This document shows positions 1 to 11,112 of a stretch of 64,000 nt of DNA, piece after piece. The DNA is from Hyphomicrobiales bacterium (GTDB lineage: Bacteria; Pseudomonadota; Alphaproteobacteria; Rhizobiales; Rhizobiaceae): NCBI GenBank assembly GCA_900466605.1, contig UBMU01000016.1:248001-312000 (forward strand), in the 5' to 3' direction. Every line of letters begins with the position of its first letter. Positions within the stretch are counted from its first letter, which is position 1. A model generated the notes under the pieces. That model was not told the origin of the DNA, did no database searches, and was given only the letters and a program-made list of their open reading frames with translations. A program made the translations under genes and the position numbers.

Positions 1-37
1 CTCCAAGGGAGGCGCAGCAGTTCCAGTCATGTTGCCG

Positions 38-841
38 TCAGACGACAGGTGGCGCCACGAGCTTCCGATAAAGGTGCCAACTGGCATGGCCGAGTACCGG
101 CATGACCAGTGCAAGGCCGACGAACAGCGGAATGGTACCGACAATCAGGCTAACGGCAATGATGAGCCCCCAGCAGAAGACAGGGATCGGGTTGGCAACG
201 GTCGCCCTGACCGATGTCTCCATCGCGCAGACGAGACCGACATCCCGATCGAGCAGCAGGGGGAAAGTCACAACGGTCGTGGCCAGAACGATTGCTGCAA
301 AGCCGAGACCAAGCACATGCCCCCATATGATCAGCTGCATCCCCTCGGGCGTACCGAAGATCTCCGAGAGAAACAGGGATATCGAGCGCGGGAAAACGTC
401 GCCGAAGACATTGGAATAAAGCGTCTGCGCGGCGACGAGCCACACGACGAAGAAGCCGAACAGAAGCAATCCGCCGGCAATGATCGATGGGAACGCTGGC
501 GATCGCGTGACCTCAAGCGCATGCGTCCACGACGTATCCATGCCGGCCTCGCGCCTCCGGCTGATCTCGTAAAGGCCGATAGCGGCAATTGGTCCGATTA
601 GCGCGAAACCCGATATCAGCGGGAAAATCATCGGCAGGAGGTTGGCACTTGATGTTGCGAGCGCAAGAAAAATACCGGCAATCGGATACATCAGGCACAA
701 AAATACATAATGGGATGGTTTCTCTCGAAAATCGTCGAGCCCGCGCCGTAGCGCATCGAAGACATCCGCAACGCTGATCTTGTTGACGACCGGGCGTGTG
801 TAGACATCGCCTGCACCCGACATGACATGGAATGCCGTCAT
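38..841 (-). CDS. DUF2189-family integral membrane protein
   Basis: Predicted inner-membrane protein of about 267 residues with roughly six hydrophobic segments and a short cytosolic N-terminus. It resembles the DUF2189 family, whose function is unknown. The frame stays open upstream to 988, but I chose the ATG at 841: a strong GAGGAGGAG ribosome-binding site lies just before it, and the upstream part has no family-like sequence. It is transcribed divergently from the hydrolase gene at 1000, so 842-999 should hold both promoters. No partner gene gives a functional hint. Confidence 0.75.
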   Translation of the reverse strand: MTAFHVMSGAGDVYTRPVVNKISVADVFDALRRGLDDFREKPSHYVFLCLMYPIAGIFLALATSSANLLPMIFPLISGFALIGPIAAIGLYEISRRREAGMDTSWTHALEVTRSPAFPSIIAGGLLLFGFFVVWLVAAQTLYSNVFGDVFPRSISLFLSEIFGTPEGMQLIIWGHVLGLGFAAIVLATTVVTFPLLLDRDVGLVCAMETSVRATVANPIPVFCWGLIIAVSLIVGTIPLFVGLALVMPVLGHASWHLYRKLVAPPVV

Positions 842-999
842 GGCTTTCTCCTCCTCAGCCAAGATAGCCGGCAGCGAAAGGATCGGCGATAACGCCGATA
901 CGAGACGCAACCGGCACTGCCAAAAAACATAACAAATTTCGGCGGCCTTGTCCCACCCTCCCTTGACATCGTCGCCAAGCTTTCTCAAATCCGCCCATC

Positions 1000-1554
1000 A
1001 TGAAAGCTTCAGACGCCGAAATCCTGATCATTCCCGGTTATACGAACTCCGGTCCCGACCACTGGCAAAGCCGCTGGGAGGCTAAACTTAGCACCGCCCG
1101 TCGTGTCGAGCAGGCCGAATGGTCGAAGCCTGTGCGCGACGACTGGGTGAAGCGCATCGCCGAAGAGGTGAACGCATCGACCCGACCAGTGGTGCTGGTC
1201 GCGCATTCCCTTGGCATTCCGTCGGCCATCCACGCAATTCCGCATTTTCGCAACAAGGTTGCAGGGGCATTTTTCGTCGCACCGCCCGATGTTGCCAATC
1301 CGGCAATCCGTCCCAAGCATCTTATGACGTTCGGCCCTTACCCACGCGATCCGTTGCCGTTCCCGGCCGTTACGATCGCCAGCCGCAACGACCCTTTTGG
1401 CAGCTACGAGCATGCCGACGACATCGCTGCAAGCTGGGGATCGCTCCTTATAGATGCGGGGGAAGCAGGCCACATCAACAGCGAATCTGGTCACGGCCCC
1501 TGGCCGGAAGGGACCATGGTGTTTGCACAGTTTTTGAGCCGCCTGAAGCCCTGA
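1000..1554 (+). CDS. RBBP9/YdeN-type alpha/beta hydrolase
   Basis: Small (184 residue) serine hydrolase of the RBBP9/YdeN family. The nucleophile elbow AHSLG is at about residue 68, a candidate Asp lies in the SRNDPFG stretch near residue 128, and a candidate His in the AGHINSESG stretch near residue 153, giving a plausible Ser-Asp-His triad. The HINxxSGxGxWPEG ending is typical of the family. No signal peptide is seen, so it should be cytosolic; the substrate is unknown. The ATG at 1000 lacks a good ribosome-binding site, so the start is less certain than the identity. Confidence 0.85.
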   Translation: MKASDAEILIIPGYTNSGPDHWQSRWEAKLSTARRVEQAEWSKPVRDDWVKRIAEEVNASTRPVVLVAHSLGIPSAIHAIPHFRNKVAGAFFVAPPDVANPAIRPKHLMTFGPYPRDPLPFPAVTIASRNDPFGSYEHADDIAASWGSLLIDAGEAGHINSESGHGPWPEGTMVFAQFLSRLKP

Positions 1555-1637
1555 CCATCGTGTTGGTGCCCGATCAGACCAACGCAAGCCCGCCGTCGCT
1601 CTGCAGCCACGCGCATTGTGTCAGGCAAGCCGACGCA

Positions 1638-1670
1638 GCGTTTGACGACGCGTTCACCTTCGTCAAACGC
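1638..1670. terminator. Perfect 11-bp inverted repeat between convergent genes
   Basis: GCGTTTGACGA at 1638-1648 is perfectly complementary to TCGTCAAACGC at 1660-1670, with an 11-nt loop. It sits between the hydrolase gene (ends 1554) and the small minus-strand gene (ends 1678). There is no T-run on either side, so it could be a weak terminator, a 3' end stabiliser or a protein-binding site. Confidence 0.4.
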
Positions 1671-1677
1671 TAGTTGG

Positions 1678-1767
1678 CTAATCGCCCTCGCCGCGGATGA
1701 AGAGCACGCCCGCCAGTCCTGCGAGCACGATGCATTGCAGTATGAACATTGGCCATTCTGGAGACAT
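1678..1767 (-). CDS. 29-residue single-pass membrane peptide
   Basis: A very short open frame encoding a peptide with one hydrophobic helix (about residues 7-23) followed by a charged RGEGD tail. The reading frame extends upstream to 1860, but the ATG at 1767 is preceded by an excellent GGGAGGGACC ribosome-binding site six bases away, while the upstream extension looks like non-coding sequence. Function unknown. Short peptides of this type are often missed in annotation. Evidence is limited to the ribosome-binding site and the hydrophobic pattern. Confidence 0.45.
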   Translation of the reverse strand: MSPEWPMFILQCIVLAGLAGVLFIRGEGD

Positions 1768-1933
1768 ATTGGTCCCTCCCCAATCAGTCCGATATAGGGT
1801 GCATCCGGGCAAGTGCATGCAAGTTACATAAAAATTGCTGCAAGCAACGGGTGCCTGCAATACGTTGGGCGCTACATATTTGTTTTTATTATATTATTAT
1901 TTTTGCGACATTAAGGGCTGTTTAATTCAATGA

Positions 1934-4264
1934 ATGCAAAATATATACACGCTAGAAGAGCGAGTATGCAGATTGACGCAAGCGACTCCCGAAAAACGGG
2001 TCAACTCGAAAACCACGGGCGAAGCCGCAGCCTTTGATGGCGATGCTGCCTCGCAGGGCATTGCTGAACTCGCCGAGCGCGAGAGTCGTTGGAATTACGC
2101 TCTTGTCGGATCTGGCCTCGGCGTTTGGGACCACAATCTTCGTCTTGGAAAGCGCTACTACTCCGACACGTGGAAGATCATGCGTGGCATGGCGCCCGAC
2201 GAGGATGCCGACGGTGATTATGACGATTGGATCGAAATCATCCACCCTGACGACCGGGATTTCGTCGTAAAGGCGATCGATCGTCAGAACGCCGGCGATC
2301 CGGACTATCAGGTTTTCGAGTATCGTGAGCGCCACAGGGATGGCCACTGGATCTGGATCGAGTGCCGTGGCGCGTCTGTGGAGTGGGACGAAAATGGTGC
2401 CCCCACAAGACTTGTCGGAACCGATACCGATATCACCGAGCGAAAGGAAGCCGCAGAGCGGCTCGCCCACGTCTCTCGGCGCCTCGATCTCGCCCTAGAT
2501 ATTTCCGATATCGGGGTCTTCGAGGCAGACATTGAAAACAGCACCGTCGACTGGGACGACCGTCTTCTTGCCATTTACGGGATTACGGATACGTCGCCGG
2601 CCACCACGGGCGACGCCTGGGAGGCCTCGTTGCATCCCGACGACAGAGACCGCGTCCTGGCCACGATCAACGAGAGCGTCGCTAATAACGTCGATTTCCA
2701 GCATGAATTCCGCATCATCAGGCAGGACGGTATCGAGCGCGTCATTCGCGCCAAGGCAGCCTTCTTTCTTGATAGTGACGGGCGCCGCAAGCTCATTGGC
2801 GCAAATTGGGACGTTACCGCGGAAGTCAGGCTCAATACCGAGTTGCAGCGCGCCAAGAACCTTGCTGAAGCCCGAAACAGGGAGCTCGAAAGCGCCAAGG
2901 AAAACATCGAGCATCTGGCGCTGCACGACTATCTCACCGGCTTGCCCAACCGGCGATACCTCGACCGCATGCTGGACGAACGTTCCGCCGAATGTCGCCG
3001 GACTGGCCTGACGCTAGCGATCCTCCACATTGATCTCGATCGCTTCAAGCAGATCAACGACACGCTCGGCCACCGGGCGGGCGACGCCATGCTGAAGCAT
3101 GCAGCGCAAGTCTTGAAGAGAACCGTCCGTTCCACAGATTTCGTGGCTCGCATCGGTGGTGACGAGTTCGTGGTGCTGTGCACCCTCGATGTCACGCCGA
3201 AGAAGATTTCCAATCTGGCCGAGCGCATCATACGCGAACTCTGCAAGCCGATCCGCTACGAGGGCCACGATTGCCGTTTCGGCGCGAGCATTGGCATCGC
3301 CACGGAAAACGGCCCGGCACTGGACGCCAAGCAGCTTCTACTGAATGCGGATATCGCGCTCTACCGCGCCAAGAGCGGCGGACGCAATAGGCACGAATTC
3401 TTCTCGACCGATGAGCGCCGCCGCATCGTCGCCAGCAAGCGTCTGGCAGACGAAATCCTGCTGGGGTTGGAACGGGGCGAGTTTATTCCATTCTACCAGT
3501 TGCAGTTCCATGCTCGGACTCTCGATGTTGCCGGCGTTGAGACGCTGGCTCGCTGGAAGCACTGGGAACACGGCTTGTTGGCACCAGACCGTTTCCTGGC
3601 GATTGCCGAGGATCTGGATGTTGTTTCCACCATCGACGGACTTATCCTCGAGCAAGCGCTCGCCGACCGAAAGCGATGGGCTGACGACGGACTGCTCATC
3701 CCGAAAATTGCGGTCAACGTATCGTCGCGCCGCCTCGCAGATCCTAGTCTGGCGAAAAAGCTGCGCAGCTTGAAGATCGAACCTCGTACGATTTCGTTCG
3801 AGCTGCTTGAATCGATCTCTCTCGACGACTGCGATGATGCCGTGATTGCGAACCTCCGGCAACTGCGCCGCCTTGGCATCGACATAGAGATCGATGACTT
3901 CGGCACGGGCCACGCGTCCATTGTCAGTCTTTTGAAGCTCAGCCCGAAAACCTTGAAGATCGACCGCGAACTGATCCGAATGCTGCCCCATTCGGCAGAA
4001 CAGCGCAAATTGGTGCGCTCGATTATCGATATCGGCCGTTCACTAAGCATTCTCGTTACAGCGGAGGGGGTCGAGACGATGGAACATGTTCGCATTCTCG
4101 GCGATCTCGGTTGCGATATGCTGCAAGGCTACGCGCTGGCCCGGCCGATGCCAGCGTTGCAGATACCGTCTTTTGTGCGCGCCGCATCCTGGCGAGGCGT
4201 CGATGGCCCTGCCCGCGGTCAGCACGATCTACGCAAGTCGGCCCACGGATCAGTCGCGAGATAA
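1934..4264 (+). CDS. PAS-PAS-GGDEF-EAL cyclic-di-GMP protein
   Basis: A 776-residue soluble signalling protein. Two PAS domains of the PAS_3 type cover about residues 45-165 and 180-300, followed by a short helical linker, a GGDEF domain and an EAL domain (about 500-745). The cyclase motif GGDEF is intact at 408-412 and is preceded by an RSTD inhibitory site with the usual five-residue spacing, so diguanylate cyclase activity with product inhibition is plausible. The EAL signature reads ETL at 536-538, but DDFGTG and the AEGVET region are present; phosphodiesterase activity is therefore uncertain. No transmembrane segment is seen, so PAS ligands are probably cytosolic. A second ATG lies at 1930 in another frame and no clear ribosome-binding site is visible, so the exact start is uncertain. 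It stands alone between non-coding stretches. Confidence 0.93.
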   Translation: MQNIYTLEERVCRLTQATPEKRVNSKTTGEAAAFDGDAASQGIAELAERESRWNYALVGSGLGVWDHNLRLGKRYYSDTWKIMRGMAPDEDADGDYDDWIEIIHPDDRDFVVKAIDRQNAGDPDYQVFEYRERHRDGHWIWIECRGASVEWDENGAPTRLVGTDTDITERKEAAERLAHVSRRLDLALDISDIGVFEADIENSTVDWDDRLLAIYGITDTSPATTGDAWEASLHPDDRDRVLATINESVANNVDFQHEFRIIRQDGIERVIRAKAAFFLDSDGRRKLIGANWDVTAEVRLNTELQRAKNLAEARNRELESAKENIEHLALHDYLTGLPNRRYLDRMLDERSAECRRTGLTLAILHIDLDRFKQINDTLGHRAGDAMLKHAAQVLKRTVRSTDFVARIGGDEFVVLCTLDVTPKKISNLAERIIRELCKPIRYEGHDCRFGASIGIATENGPALDAKQLLLNADIALYRAKSGGRNRHEFFSTDERRRIVASKRLADEILLGLERGEFIPFYQLQFHARTLDVAGVETLARWKHWEHGLLAPDRFLAIAEDLDVVSTIDGLILEQALADRKRWADDGLLIPKIAVNVSSRRLADPSLAKKLRSLKIEPRTISFELLESISLDDCDDAVIANLRQLRRLGIDIEIDDFGTGHASIVSLLKLSPKTLKIDRELIRMLPHSAEQRKLVRSIIDIGRSLSILVTAEGVETMEHVRILGDLGCDMLQGYALARPMPALQIPSFVRAASWRGVDGPARGQHDLRKSAHGSVAR

Positions 4265-4495
4265 AGAGCTGTATGACTCCCTTGGATCGACTGCATCACA
4301 TTCCGTTGGCTGCGAAAAAACGGTAAGCTGTTCATCAGAAGTCTTCGATTCTCTTAGCGGCACTCCGGCAGCCCCCGGAATCCGGGGAAGGAGTGACAGG
4401 CGGATTGTGAAACCCTCGCTTTTCCTTTAAGGGGACGCCACGAGATCGATCCACTCGCGCTATCCCAAGAGCGCCAACGACAGAGAACAATTGCA

Positions 4496-5260
4496 ATGAA
4501 CCGTCGCCGCCGTATCTACGAGGGCAAGGCCAAGATTCTGTATGAGGGCCCGGAACCGGGCACGCTGATCCAGTTCTTCAAAGATGATGCCACCGCCTTC
4601 AACAAGAAAAAGCACGAAGTCATCGATGGCAAGGGCGTTCTGAACAACCGTATTTCAGAATATATTTTCAGCCATCTGAACAAGATTGGCATTCCGACGC
4701 ATTTTATTCGCCGCCTCAACATGCGCGAGCAGTTGATCCGCGAAGTGGAAATGATCCCGCTCGAGATCGTCGTTCGCAACGTTGCCGCTGGTTCGCTGTC
4801 CAAGCGCCTCGGTATCGAGGAAGGCGTCGTGCTACCGCGTTCCATCATCGAGTTCTATTACAAGTCCGACGCACTCGACGATCCGATGGTCTCCGAAGAG
4901 CACATCACCGCGTTCGGTTGGGCAAACCCTGCCGAACTCGATGACATCATGGCGCTCGCCATCCGCGTCAACGACTTCATGACCGGCCTCTTCTTGGGCG
5001 TGGGCATCCAGCTTGTCGATTTCAAGATCGAATGCGGCCGCCTCTATGAAGGTGACATGATGCGGATCATCCTCGCCGATGAGATCTCGCCCGACTCCTG
5101 CCGCCTGTGGGATATCGATACGCACGAGAAGATGGACAAGGATCGCTTCCGTCGCGACATGGGTGGACTTCTCGAAGCCTATTCGGAAGTTGCGCGCCGC
5201 CTCGGCATCATCAACGAGAACGAGCCTGTGCGCGGCACCGGTCCGGTGCTCGTGAAGTAA
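4496..5260 (+). CDS. purC: Phosphoribosylaminoimidazole-succinocarboxamide synthase
   Basis: SAICAR synthetase, which joins CAIR and aspartate using ATP in purine synthesis. Full family length (254 residues). It begins with the typical [15 protein letters not shown] strand and nucleotide-binding turn, followed by the family signature [11 protein letters not shown] and a conserved DFKIE motif near residue 178. It heads a same-strand cluster: purS follows after 33 bases, then a small coiled-coil gene and purQ, so these are probably co-transcribed. The 231-base stretch upstream (4265-4495) shows no gene and should contain the promoter. No strong ribosome-binding site is visible before the ATG. 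Confidence 0.97.
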   Translation: MNRRRRIYEGKAKILYEGPEPGTLIQFFKDDATAFNKKKHEVIDGKGVLNNRISEYIFSHLNKIGIPTHFIRRLNMREQLIREVEMIPLEIVVRNVAAGSLSKRLGIEEGVVLPRSIIEFYYKSDALDDPMVSEEHITAFGWANPAELDDIMALAIRVNDFMTGLFLGVGIQLVDFKIECGRLYEGDMMRIILADEISPDSCRLWDIDTHEKMDKDRFRRDMGGLLEAYSEVARRLGIINENEPVRGTGPVLVK

Positions 5261-5293
5261 GACAATCAGGCCAAGCAAGACAGGGAAGATAAA

Positions 5294-5536
5294 GTGATCA
5301 AGGCTCGTGTAACCGTCACGCTGAAAAACGGCGTTCTCGATCCGCAGGGCAAGGCCATCGAAGGCGCGCTCGGCGCGCTCGGCTTCGATGGTGTCGGCCA
5401 TGTCCGTCAGGGCAAGGTTTTCGACGTTGAACTCGACGGCGCTGACAAGGCGAAAGCGGAGAGTGACCTCAAGGCAATGTGCGAAAAACTCCTCGCAAAT
5501 ACAGTGATCGAGAACTATAATATTTCCGTCGACTAA
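5294..5536 (+). CDS. purS: FGAM synthase subunit PurS
   Basis: The 80-residue PurS subunit that bridges PurQ and the short PurL in the three-part formylglycinamidine ribonucleotide synthase found in Gram-positives and alphaproteobacteria. The N-terminal KARVTVTLKNGVLDPQG strand and the GFDGVGHVRQGK segment are diagnostic. It starts at GTG (5294) with an AGGGAAG ribosome-binding site. Its presence fits the short 744-residue PurL at 8860, which lacks the fused PurS and PurQ parts of the gamma-proteobacterial enzyme. Confidence 0.96.
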   Translation: MIKARVTVTLKNGVLDPQGKAIEGALGALGFDGVGHVRQGKVFDVELDGADKAKAESDLKAMCEKLLANTVIENYNISVD

Positions 5537-5557
5537 TCTGGTCGTGGAGCGCACTCG

Positions 5558-5803
5558 ATGGCTGAATTGACGCAGGAGCTCATGCTTGAGTTGTTGACGA
5601 AAATGCACGAGCACATCGACACGCTAGATGCCTCGCTTGTCGAAATTCGGAGCGAAATGCACTGCATGCGCGACACGATGACCTCGATGCAGCAGGAAAT
5701 ACATAGCATTTACGGTGTCCTCGGTCGGCACGACGGCCGGTTGGAACGTATTGAAAAGCGTCTCGTACTCAGAGAACTTGCAGAAGCACAAACAAGGTTT
5801 TAG
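5558..5803 (+). CDS. Small coiled-coil protein inside the purine operon
   Basis: An 81-residue, highly helical protein with heptad-like spacing of Leu/Ile/Met over most of its length ([20 protein letters not shown] onwards) and no enzyme motif or signal peptide. It lies 21 bases after purS and 8 bases before purQ on the same strand, so it is almost certainly co-transcribed and perhaps translationally coupled with purQ. I do not recognise a named family. It could be a passenger gene or a small oligomeric partner of the PurS/Q/L complex; only its position supports the second idea. Confidence 0.75.
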   Translation: MAELTQELMLELLTKMHEHIDTLDASLVEIRSEMHCMRDTMTSMQQEIHSIYGVLGRHDGRLERIEKRLVLRELAEAQTRF

Positions 5804-5811
5804 CCGCAGTC

Positions 5812-6483
5812 ATGAAATCAGCCGTCGTTCAACTTCCGGGTCTCAATCGCGATCGAGACATGATCGCAGCACTGACGAAAATTTCCGGTCAAGCGCCGGT
5901 GACGATCTGGCAAACGGAGACCGATATTCCGGATGTCGACCTGATTGTCATTCCTGGCGGCTTTTCCTATGGCGACTATCTCCGTTGCGGCGCGATCGCA
6001 GCGCGGATGCCGGTCATGCAGGCGATCATCGAAAAGGCGAACAGGGGCGTCAAGGTTCTCGGCGTCTGCAACGGCTTTCAGATCCTGCTGGAAGCGGGTC
6101 TGTTGCCAGGCGCGCTTATGCGCAACGCCTCGCTTAAGTTCGTCTGCCGCGAGATCAAGCTTGAAGTCGCCAATGCCGACACCGATTTCACCCGTGCCTA
6201 CTCTCAGGGCCAGATTATCCGCTGCCCTATTGCGCATCACGATGGCAACTATTTCGCCGATGCTGAAACGCTTGCGAAGATCGAAGGCAACGGCCAGGTG
6301 GTCTTCCGCTACGCCGAGAGCACCAATCCGAACGGCTCGTTGAATGACATTGCCGGCGTCATGAACGACAAGGGCAACGTCCTCGGCATGATGCCGCATC
6401 CAGAAAACCTCATCGAAGCGGCGCATGGCGGTTCTGACGGCCGCGCTCTGTTCGCTTCTGCCCTCGAGGTAATCGCTGCTTAA
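5812..6483 (+). CDS. purQ: FGAM synthase glutaminase subunit PurQ
   Basis: Class I glutamine amidotransferase that supplies ammonia to PurL. The nucleophile is Cys86 in the GVCNGFQ motif, and the His196/Glu198 pair sits in MPHPEN near the end; [13 protein letters not shown] near residue 45 is the usual PurQ signature. Length (223) matches free-standing PurQ proteins. It works with PurS (5294) and PurL (8860), the latter being 2.4 kb away, separated by a lipoprotein gene and a regulator pair. Confidence 0.97.
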   Translation: MKSAVVQLPGLNRDRDMIAALTKISGQAPVTIWQTETDIPDVDLIVIPGGFSYGDYLRCGAIAARMPVMQAIIEKANRGVKVLGVCNGFQILLEAGLLPGALMRNASLKFVCREIKLEVANADTDFTRAYSQGQIIRCPIAHHDGNYFADAETLAKIEGNGQVVFRYAESTNPNGSLNDIAGVMNDKGNVLGMMPHPENLIEAAHGGSDGRALFASALEVIAA

Positions 6484-6531
6484 CCTTCGGCACGTAAGAG
6501 GCCATTCATCCCGTCCATTGGAGCAAGATTG

Positions 6532-6930
6532 ATGCGCCCTCGCCTTTCGACGACACGTGTTTTCGCGATTGCCGCAATGGCGGCGCTGGTCGCATCCTGC
6601 CAATCGAACACACCTGTGAAAGGTCCGGATCGCAGCGCGCTATCGACGATGGAGCGCGTTGCTCTTGGCGCGAACGCCTGCTGGTTCAAATCAGCCGATC
6701 CCGCCTTCGCGGCCTACAGGCTGGCGCCGGAATTGAATTCCTTCTCCGGCCGACCGCGCATTCTCGTCGTGCACAAGGGAAGCCCCGAAAGCCGACCGCT
6801 GCTCGTCGTTCAGGCGGAAGGCAACCCCTCCAAGCTCGACGCATTCGGTCCGATGATGCAAAGCGCCACGGGCCCGCGGATCGTCAAGGACGTTACCCGC
6901 TGGGCTTCGGGCGGCAAGGCCTGCGGCTGA
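6532..6930 (+). CDS. Small secreted lipoprotein of unknown function
   Basis: A predicted lipoprotein of 132 residues. The N-terminus has Arg residues, a hydrophobic core and a lipobox VASC with the lipidated Cys at 23. A TTG codon immediately precedes the ATG at 6532; I chose the ATG because GGAG lies eight bases upstream. The mature part has no motif I can name. It lies 48 bases after purQ on the same strand and its stop codon abuts the stop of the convergent DUF1127 gene, leaving no space for a terminator between them. Confidence 0.75.
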   Translation: MRPRLSTTRVFAIAAMAALVASCQSNTPVKGPDRSALSTMERVALGANACWFKSADPAFAAYRLAPELNSFSGRPRILVVHKGSPESRPLLVVQAEGNPSKLDAFGPMMQSATGPRIVKDVTRWASGGKACG

Positions 6931-7197
6931 TCAGTCCCAGAAGAACGATCTACTGGCTTCCTTGCGCGCATCGGCGCGCGTAACGCCAATATCCACCAAT
7001 TCATCATCGGTCAGGTCTCGCAAGAGCCTGCGGCTCGCCCGTTTCTGTTGCCACAGAGATAACCGTCGCCATATGGACCGCAGCATTGTCCAGCTGTTGG
7101 GCGTAGCGCGCGAGTGTTGCGAAGCACGGCATTGAATCGATTGCACCTGAGAAGACAAAGGTGCAATCCGAGGTTCGCTCTCTGACACGACAGACAT
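6931..7197 (-). CDS. DUF1127-family small basic protein
   Basis: An 88-residue protein with a C-terminal DUF1127 domain, recognised by the Arg-rich helix followed by LRDLTDDELVDIGVTRADA and the aromatic end SFFWD. DUF1127 proteins are abundant in rhizobia; some are reported as RNA-associated, and the role of this one is unknown. The start at 7197 has a GGAGA ribosome-binding site six bases upstream; an internal Met at 7086 would give a 51-residue version closer to the minimal family length. It is divergent from the MocR-type regulator at 7276, which may control it. Confidence 0.8.
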   Translation of the reverse strand: MSVVSESEPRIAPLSSQVQSIQCRASQHSRATPNSWTMLRSIWRRLSLWQQKRASRRLLRDLTDDELVDIGVTRADARKEASRSFFWD

Positions 7198-7237
7198 TTA
7201 GTTCTCCAGCGGAATTGTATCTGCAATGGAGATAATG

Positions 7238-7273
7238 TTGACAGCCACAGGGTGACAATATAGAGAATTGTCA
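7238..7273. promoter_or_regulatory. Divergent promoters overlapping an inverted repeat
   Basis: TGACAAT at 7253-7259 and ATTGTCA at 7267-7273 form a perfect 7-bp inverted repeat with a 7-base spacer, ending two bases before the regulator's ATG. Rightward, TTGACA (7238-7243), 17 bases and TAGAGA (7261-7266) form a promoter that would give an almost leaderless regulator mRNA. Leftward, the repeat supplies a TTGTCA -35 with a TTATCT -10 after 17 bases, reading into the DUF1127 gene. Further TGACA half-sites lie at 7239 and 7277. The likely ligand is the MocR-type regulator itself (inference). Confidence 0.55.
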
Positions 7274-7275
7274 TC

Positions 7276-8694
7276 ATGACAACTTGGCTACCAGACGTTT
7301 CCCGCGGCTCCGGTCCGGTGTATCTCCGAATTGCGGACAGCATTGAATCAGCCATTGCCAGTGGCACGCTGCCCGCCGGCAGCAAATTGCCGCCACAGCG
7401 AAACCTCGCCTACGATATTGGCGTGACAATCGGGACAATCGGCCGAGCCTATGCGCTGGTGCATGAGCGCGGCCTTGTGGCAGGAGAAGTCGGCCGCGGG
7501 ACCTACGTGCTGGATCGCGCCGAGACGGCGTCTGGCAACCAGCCCGATCCGCTGACTATTGCACTCGGTGGCACACGCCCAATCGATGCGCCGGCCGGCA
7601 AGATTCGCTTTGATACGACGGCCGCACCGGATCTGGGCCAAGGCAGGATCATAGGCGGCGTCCTTGCGGCAATCGGTGAGGAGCAGCTTTCCGAGATCTC
7701 GTCCTATTCGCGCGTGTTCCCCAAAAATTGGTACGAAGCCGGACGGAGTTGGCTCGCCAGAAATGATTGGACGCCCGAGACTGAAAACATCGTCCCGACA
7801 CTCGGGGCCCACGCGGCAGCTGTGTCTGTCATCTCGGCCGTGTCATCACCCGGTGACAAAATCGTCTTCGAAGACCTGAGCTATACGCAGGTCAGTCGCA
7901 GCGCTCGCATTCTGGGTCGTCGCACCATTACCGTGGAGTCCGACGCAAATGGTGTGCTGCCGGACGACTTCGAGCGCCTCTGCCTTCAGCAGCATCCCAA
8001 ACTCGCGTTCCTGATGCCGACGGCGCACAATCCGACACTGGCGACCATGCCTTATGAACGCCGGGCTCGAATTGCCGAAATTGCGCGCCGACATGGGGTT
8101 TGGCTGATCGAGGATGATCTCTACGGCGGAATGACCGGAGACGAAAATCCCCTGCTTGCATCGCTCGCGCCCGATAGGACCTTCCTGATCAGCGGCCTTT
8201 CGAAGTCGGTAGCTGCCGGCGTGCGCGGCGGCTGGGTCGCCTGCCCGCCACATTTTGCGCAGCGGATCAAGGTGACGCACAAGATGATCACCGGTGGTCT
8301 GCCTTTCATTCTCGCCGAGGCTTGTGCCCGTCTCGTGTTGAGCGGGCAGGCACATGACATCCGTAAGGCAAGTGCGGCGGAGTTGACGTTACGTGAAGGG
8401 CTCGCCAGGGAGCAATTGCAGGGCTACGAGTTTGTATCGCATCCACATGTGCCATTCCTCTGGCTGAAGCTGCCCGATCCTTGGCTTTCTGGAACCTTCA
8501 AGAACGCCGCATACAGAGATGGCGTCCTGATCGACGACGAGGACGAGTTCAAGGCAGCTCGCGCTGAGAAAGTCTATCATCGCGTACGGATCGGCTTTTC
8601 CTCGCCGCGCAACCGCGAAGATTTGGTTGCGGGATTGATGACATTGCGACGCCTGCTGGAAAGCGGCGGAGCAGGCTACGACGGCGAAATTTAA
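7276..8694 (+). CDS. MocR/PdxR-type GntR regulator with aminotransferase-like domain
   Basis: A 472-residue transcription factor of the MocR subfamily. Residues 1-80 form a GntR winged helix-turn-helix (SKLPPQRNLAYDIGVTIGTIGRAY region), joined by a linker to a fold-type I aminotransferase-like domain (about 130-460). The predicted pyridoxal-phosphate lysine is K310 in GLSKSVAAGVRGGW, and the preceding IEDDLYGG carries the Asp that contacts the cofactor ring, so PLP binding looks intact. Such proteins sense PLP or amino compounds and usually control a divergent gene, here the DUF1127 gene. The inverted repeat directly upstream is a candidate autoregulatory site. The target pathway cannot be read from the neighbours. 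Confidence 0.92.
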   Translation: MTTWLPDVSRGSGPVYLRIADSIESAIASGTLPAGSKLPPQRNLAYDIGVTIGTIGRAYALVHERGLVAGEVGRGTYVLDRAETASGNQPDPLTIALGGTRPIDAPAGKIRFDTTAAPDLGQGRIIGGVLAAIGEEQLSEISSYSRVFPKNWYEAGRSWLARNDWTPETENIVPTLGAHAAAVSVISAVSSPGDKIVFEDLSYTQVSRSARILGRRTITVESDANGVLPDDFERLCLQQHPKLAFLMPTAHNPTLATMPYERRARIAEIARRHGVWLIEDDLYGGMTGDENPLLASLAPDRTFLISGLSKSVAAGVRGGWVACPPHFAQRIKVTHKMITGGLPFILAEACARLVLSGQAHDIRKASAAELTLREGLAREQLQGYEFVSHPHVPFLWLKLPDPWLSGTFKNAAYRDGVLIDDEDEFKAARAEKVYHRVRIGFSSPRNREDLVAGLMTLRRLLESGGAGYDGEI

Positions 8695-8762
8695 GACTGC
8701 GCAAGATGGACCGCGGACCGGCGACAAATTCTAGATCGTTGCAAGTGTCGTCTTTCGATACC

Positions 8763-11094
<2,332 letters not shown>

Positions 11095-11112
11095 TGCAAG
11101 GAGTAAACGATC

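Noticed and set aside
29..601. A 190-codon plus-strand frame at the window start
   Set aside because: Antisense to the DUF2189 membrane protein, whose hydrophobic pattern and ribosome-binding site support the minus strand.
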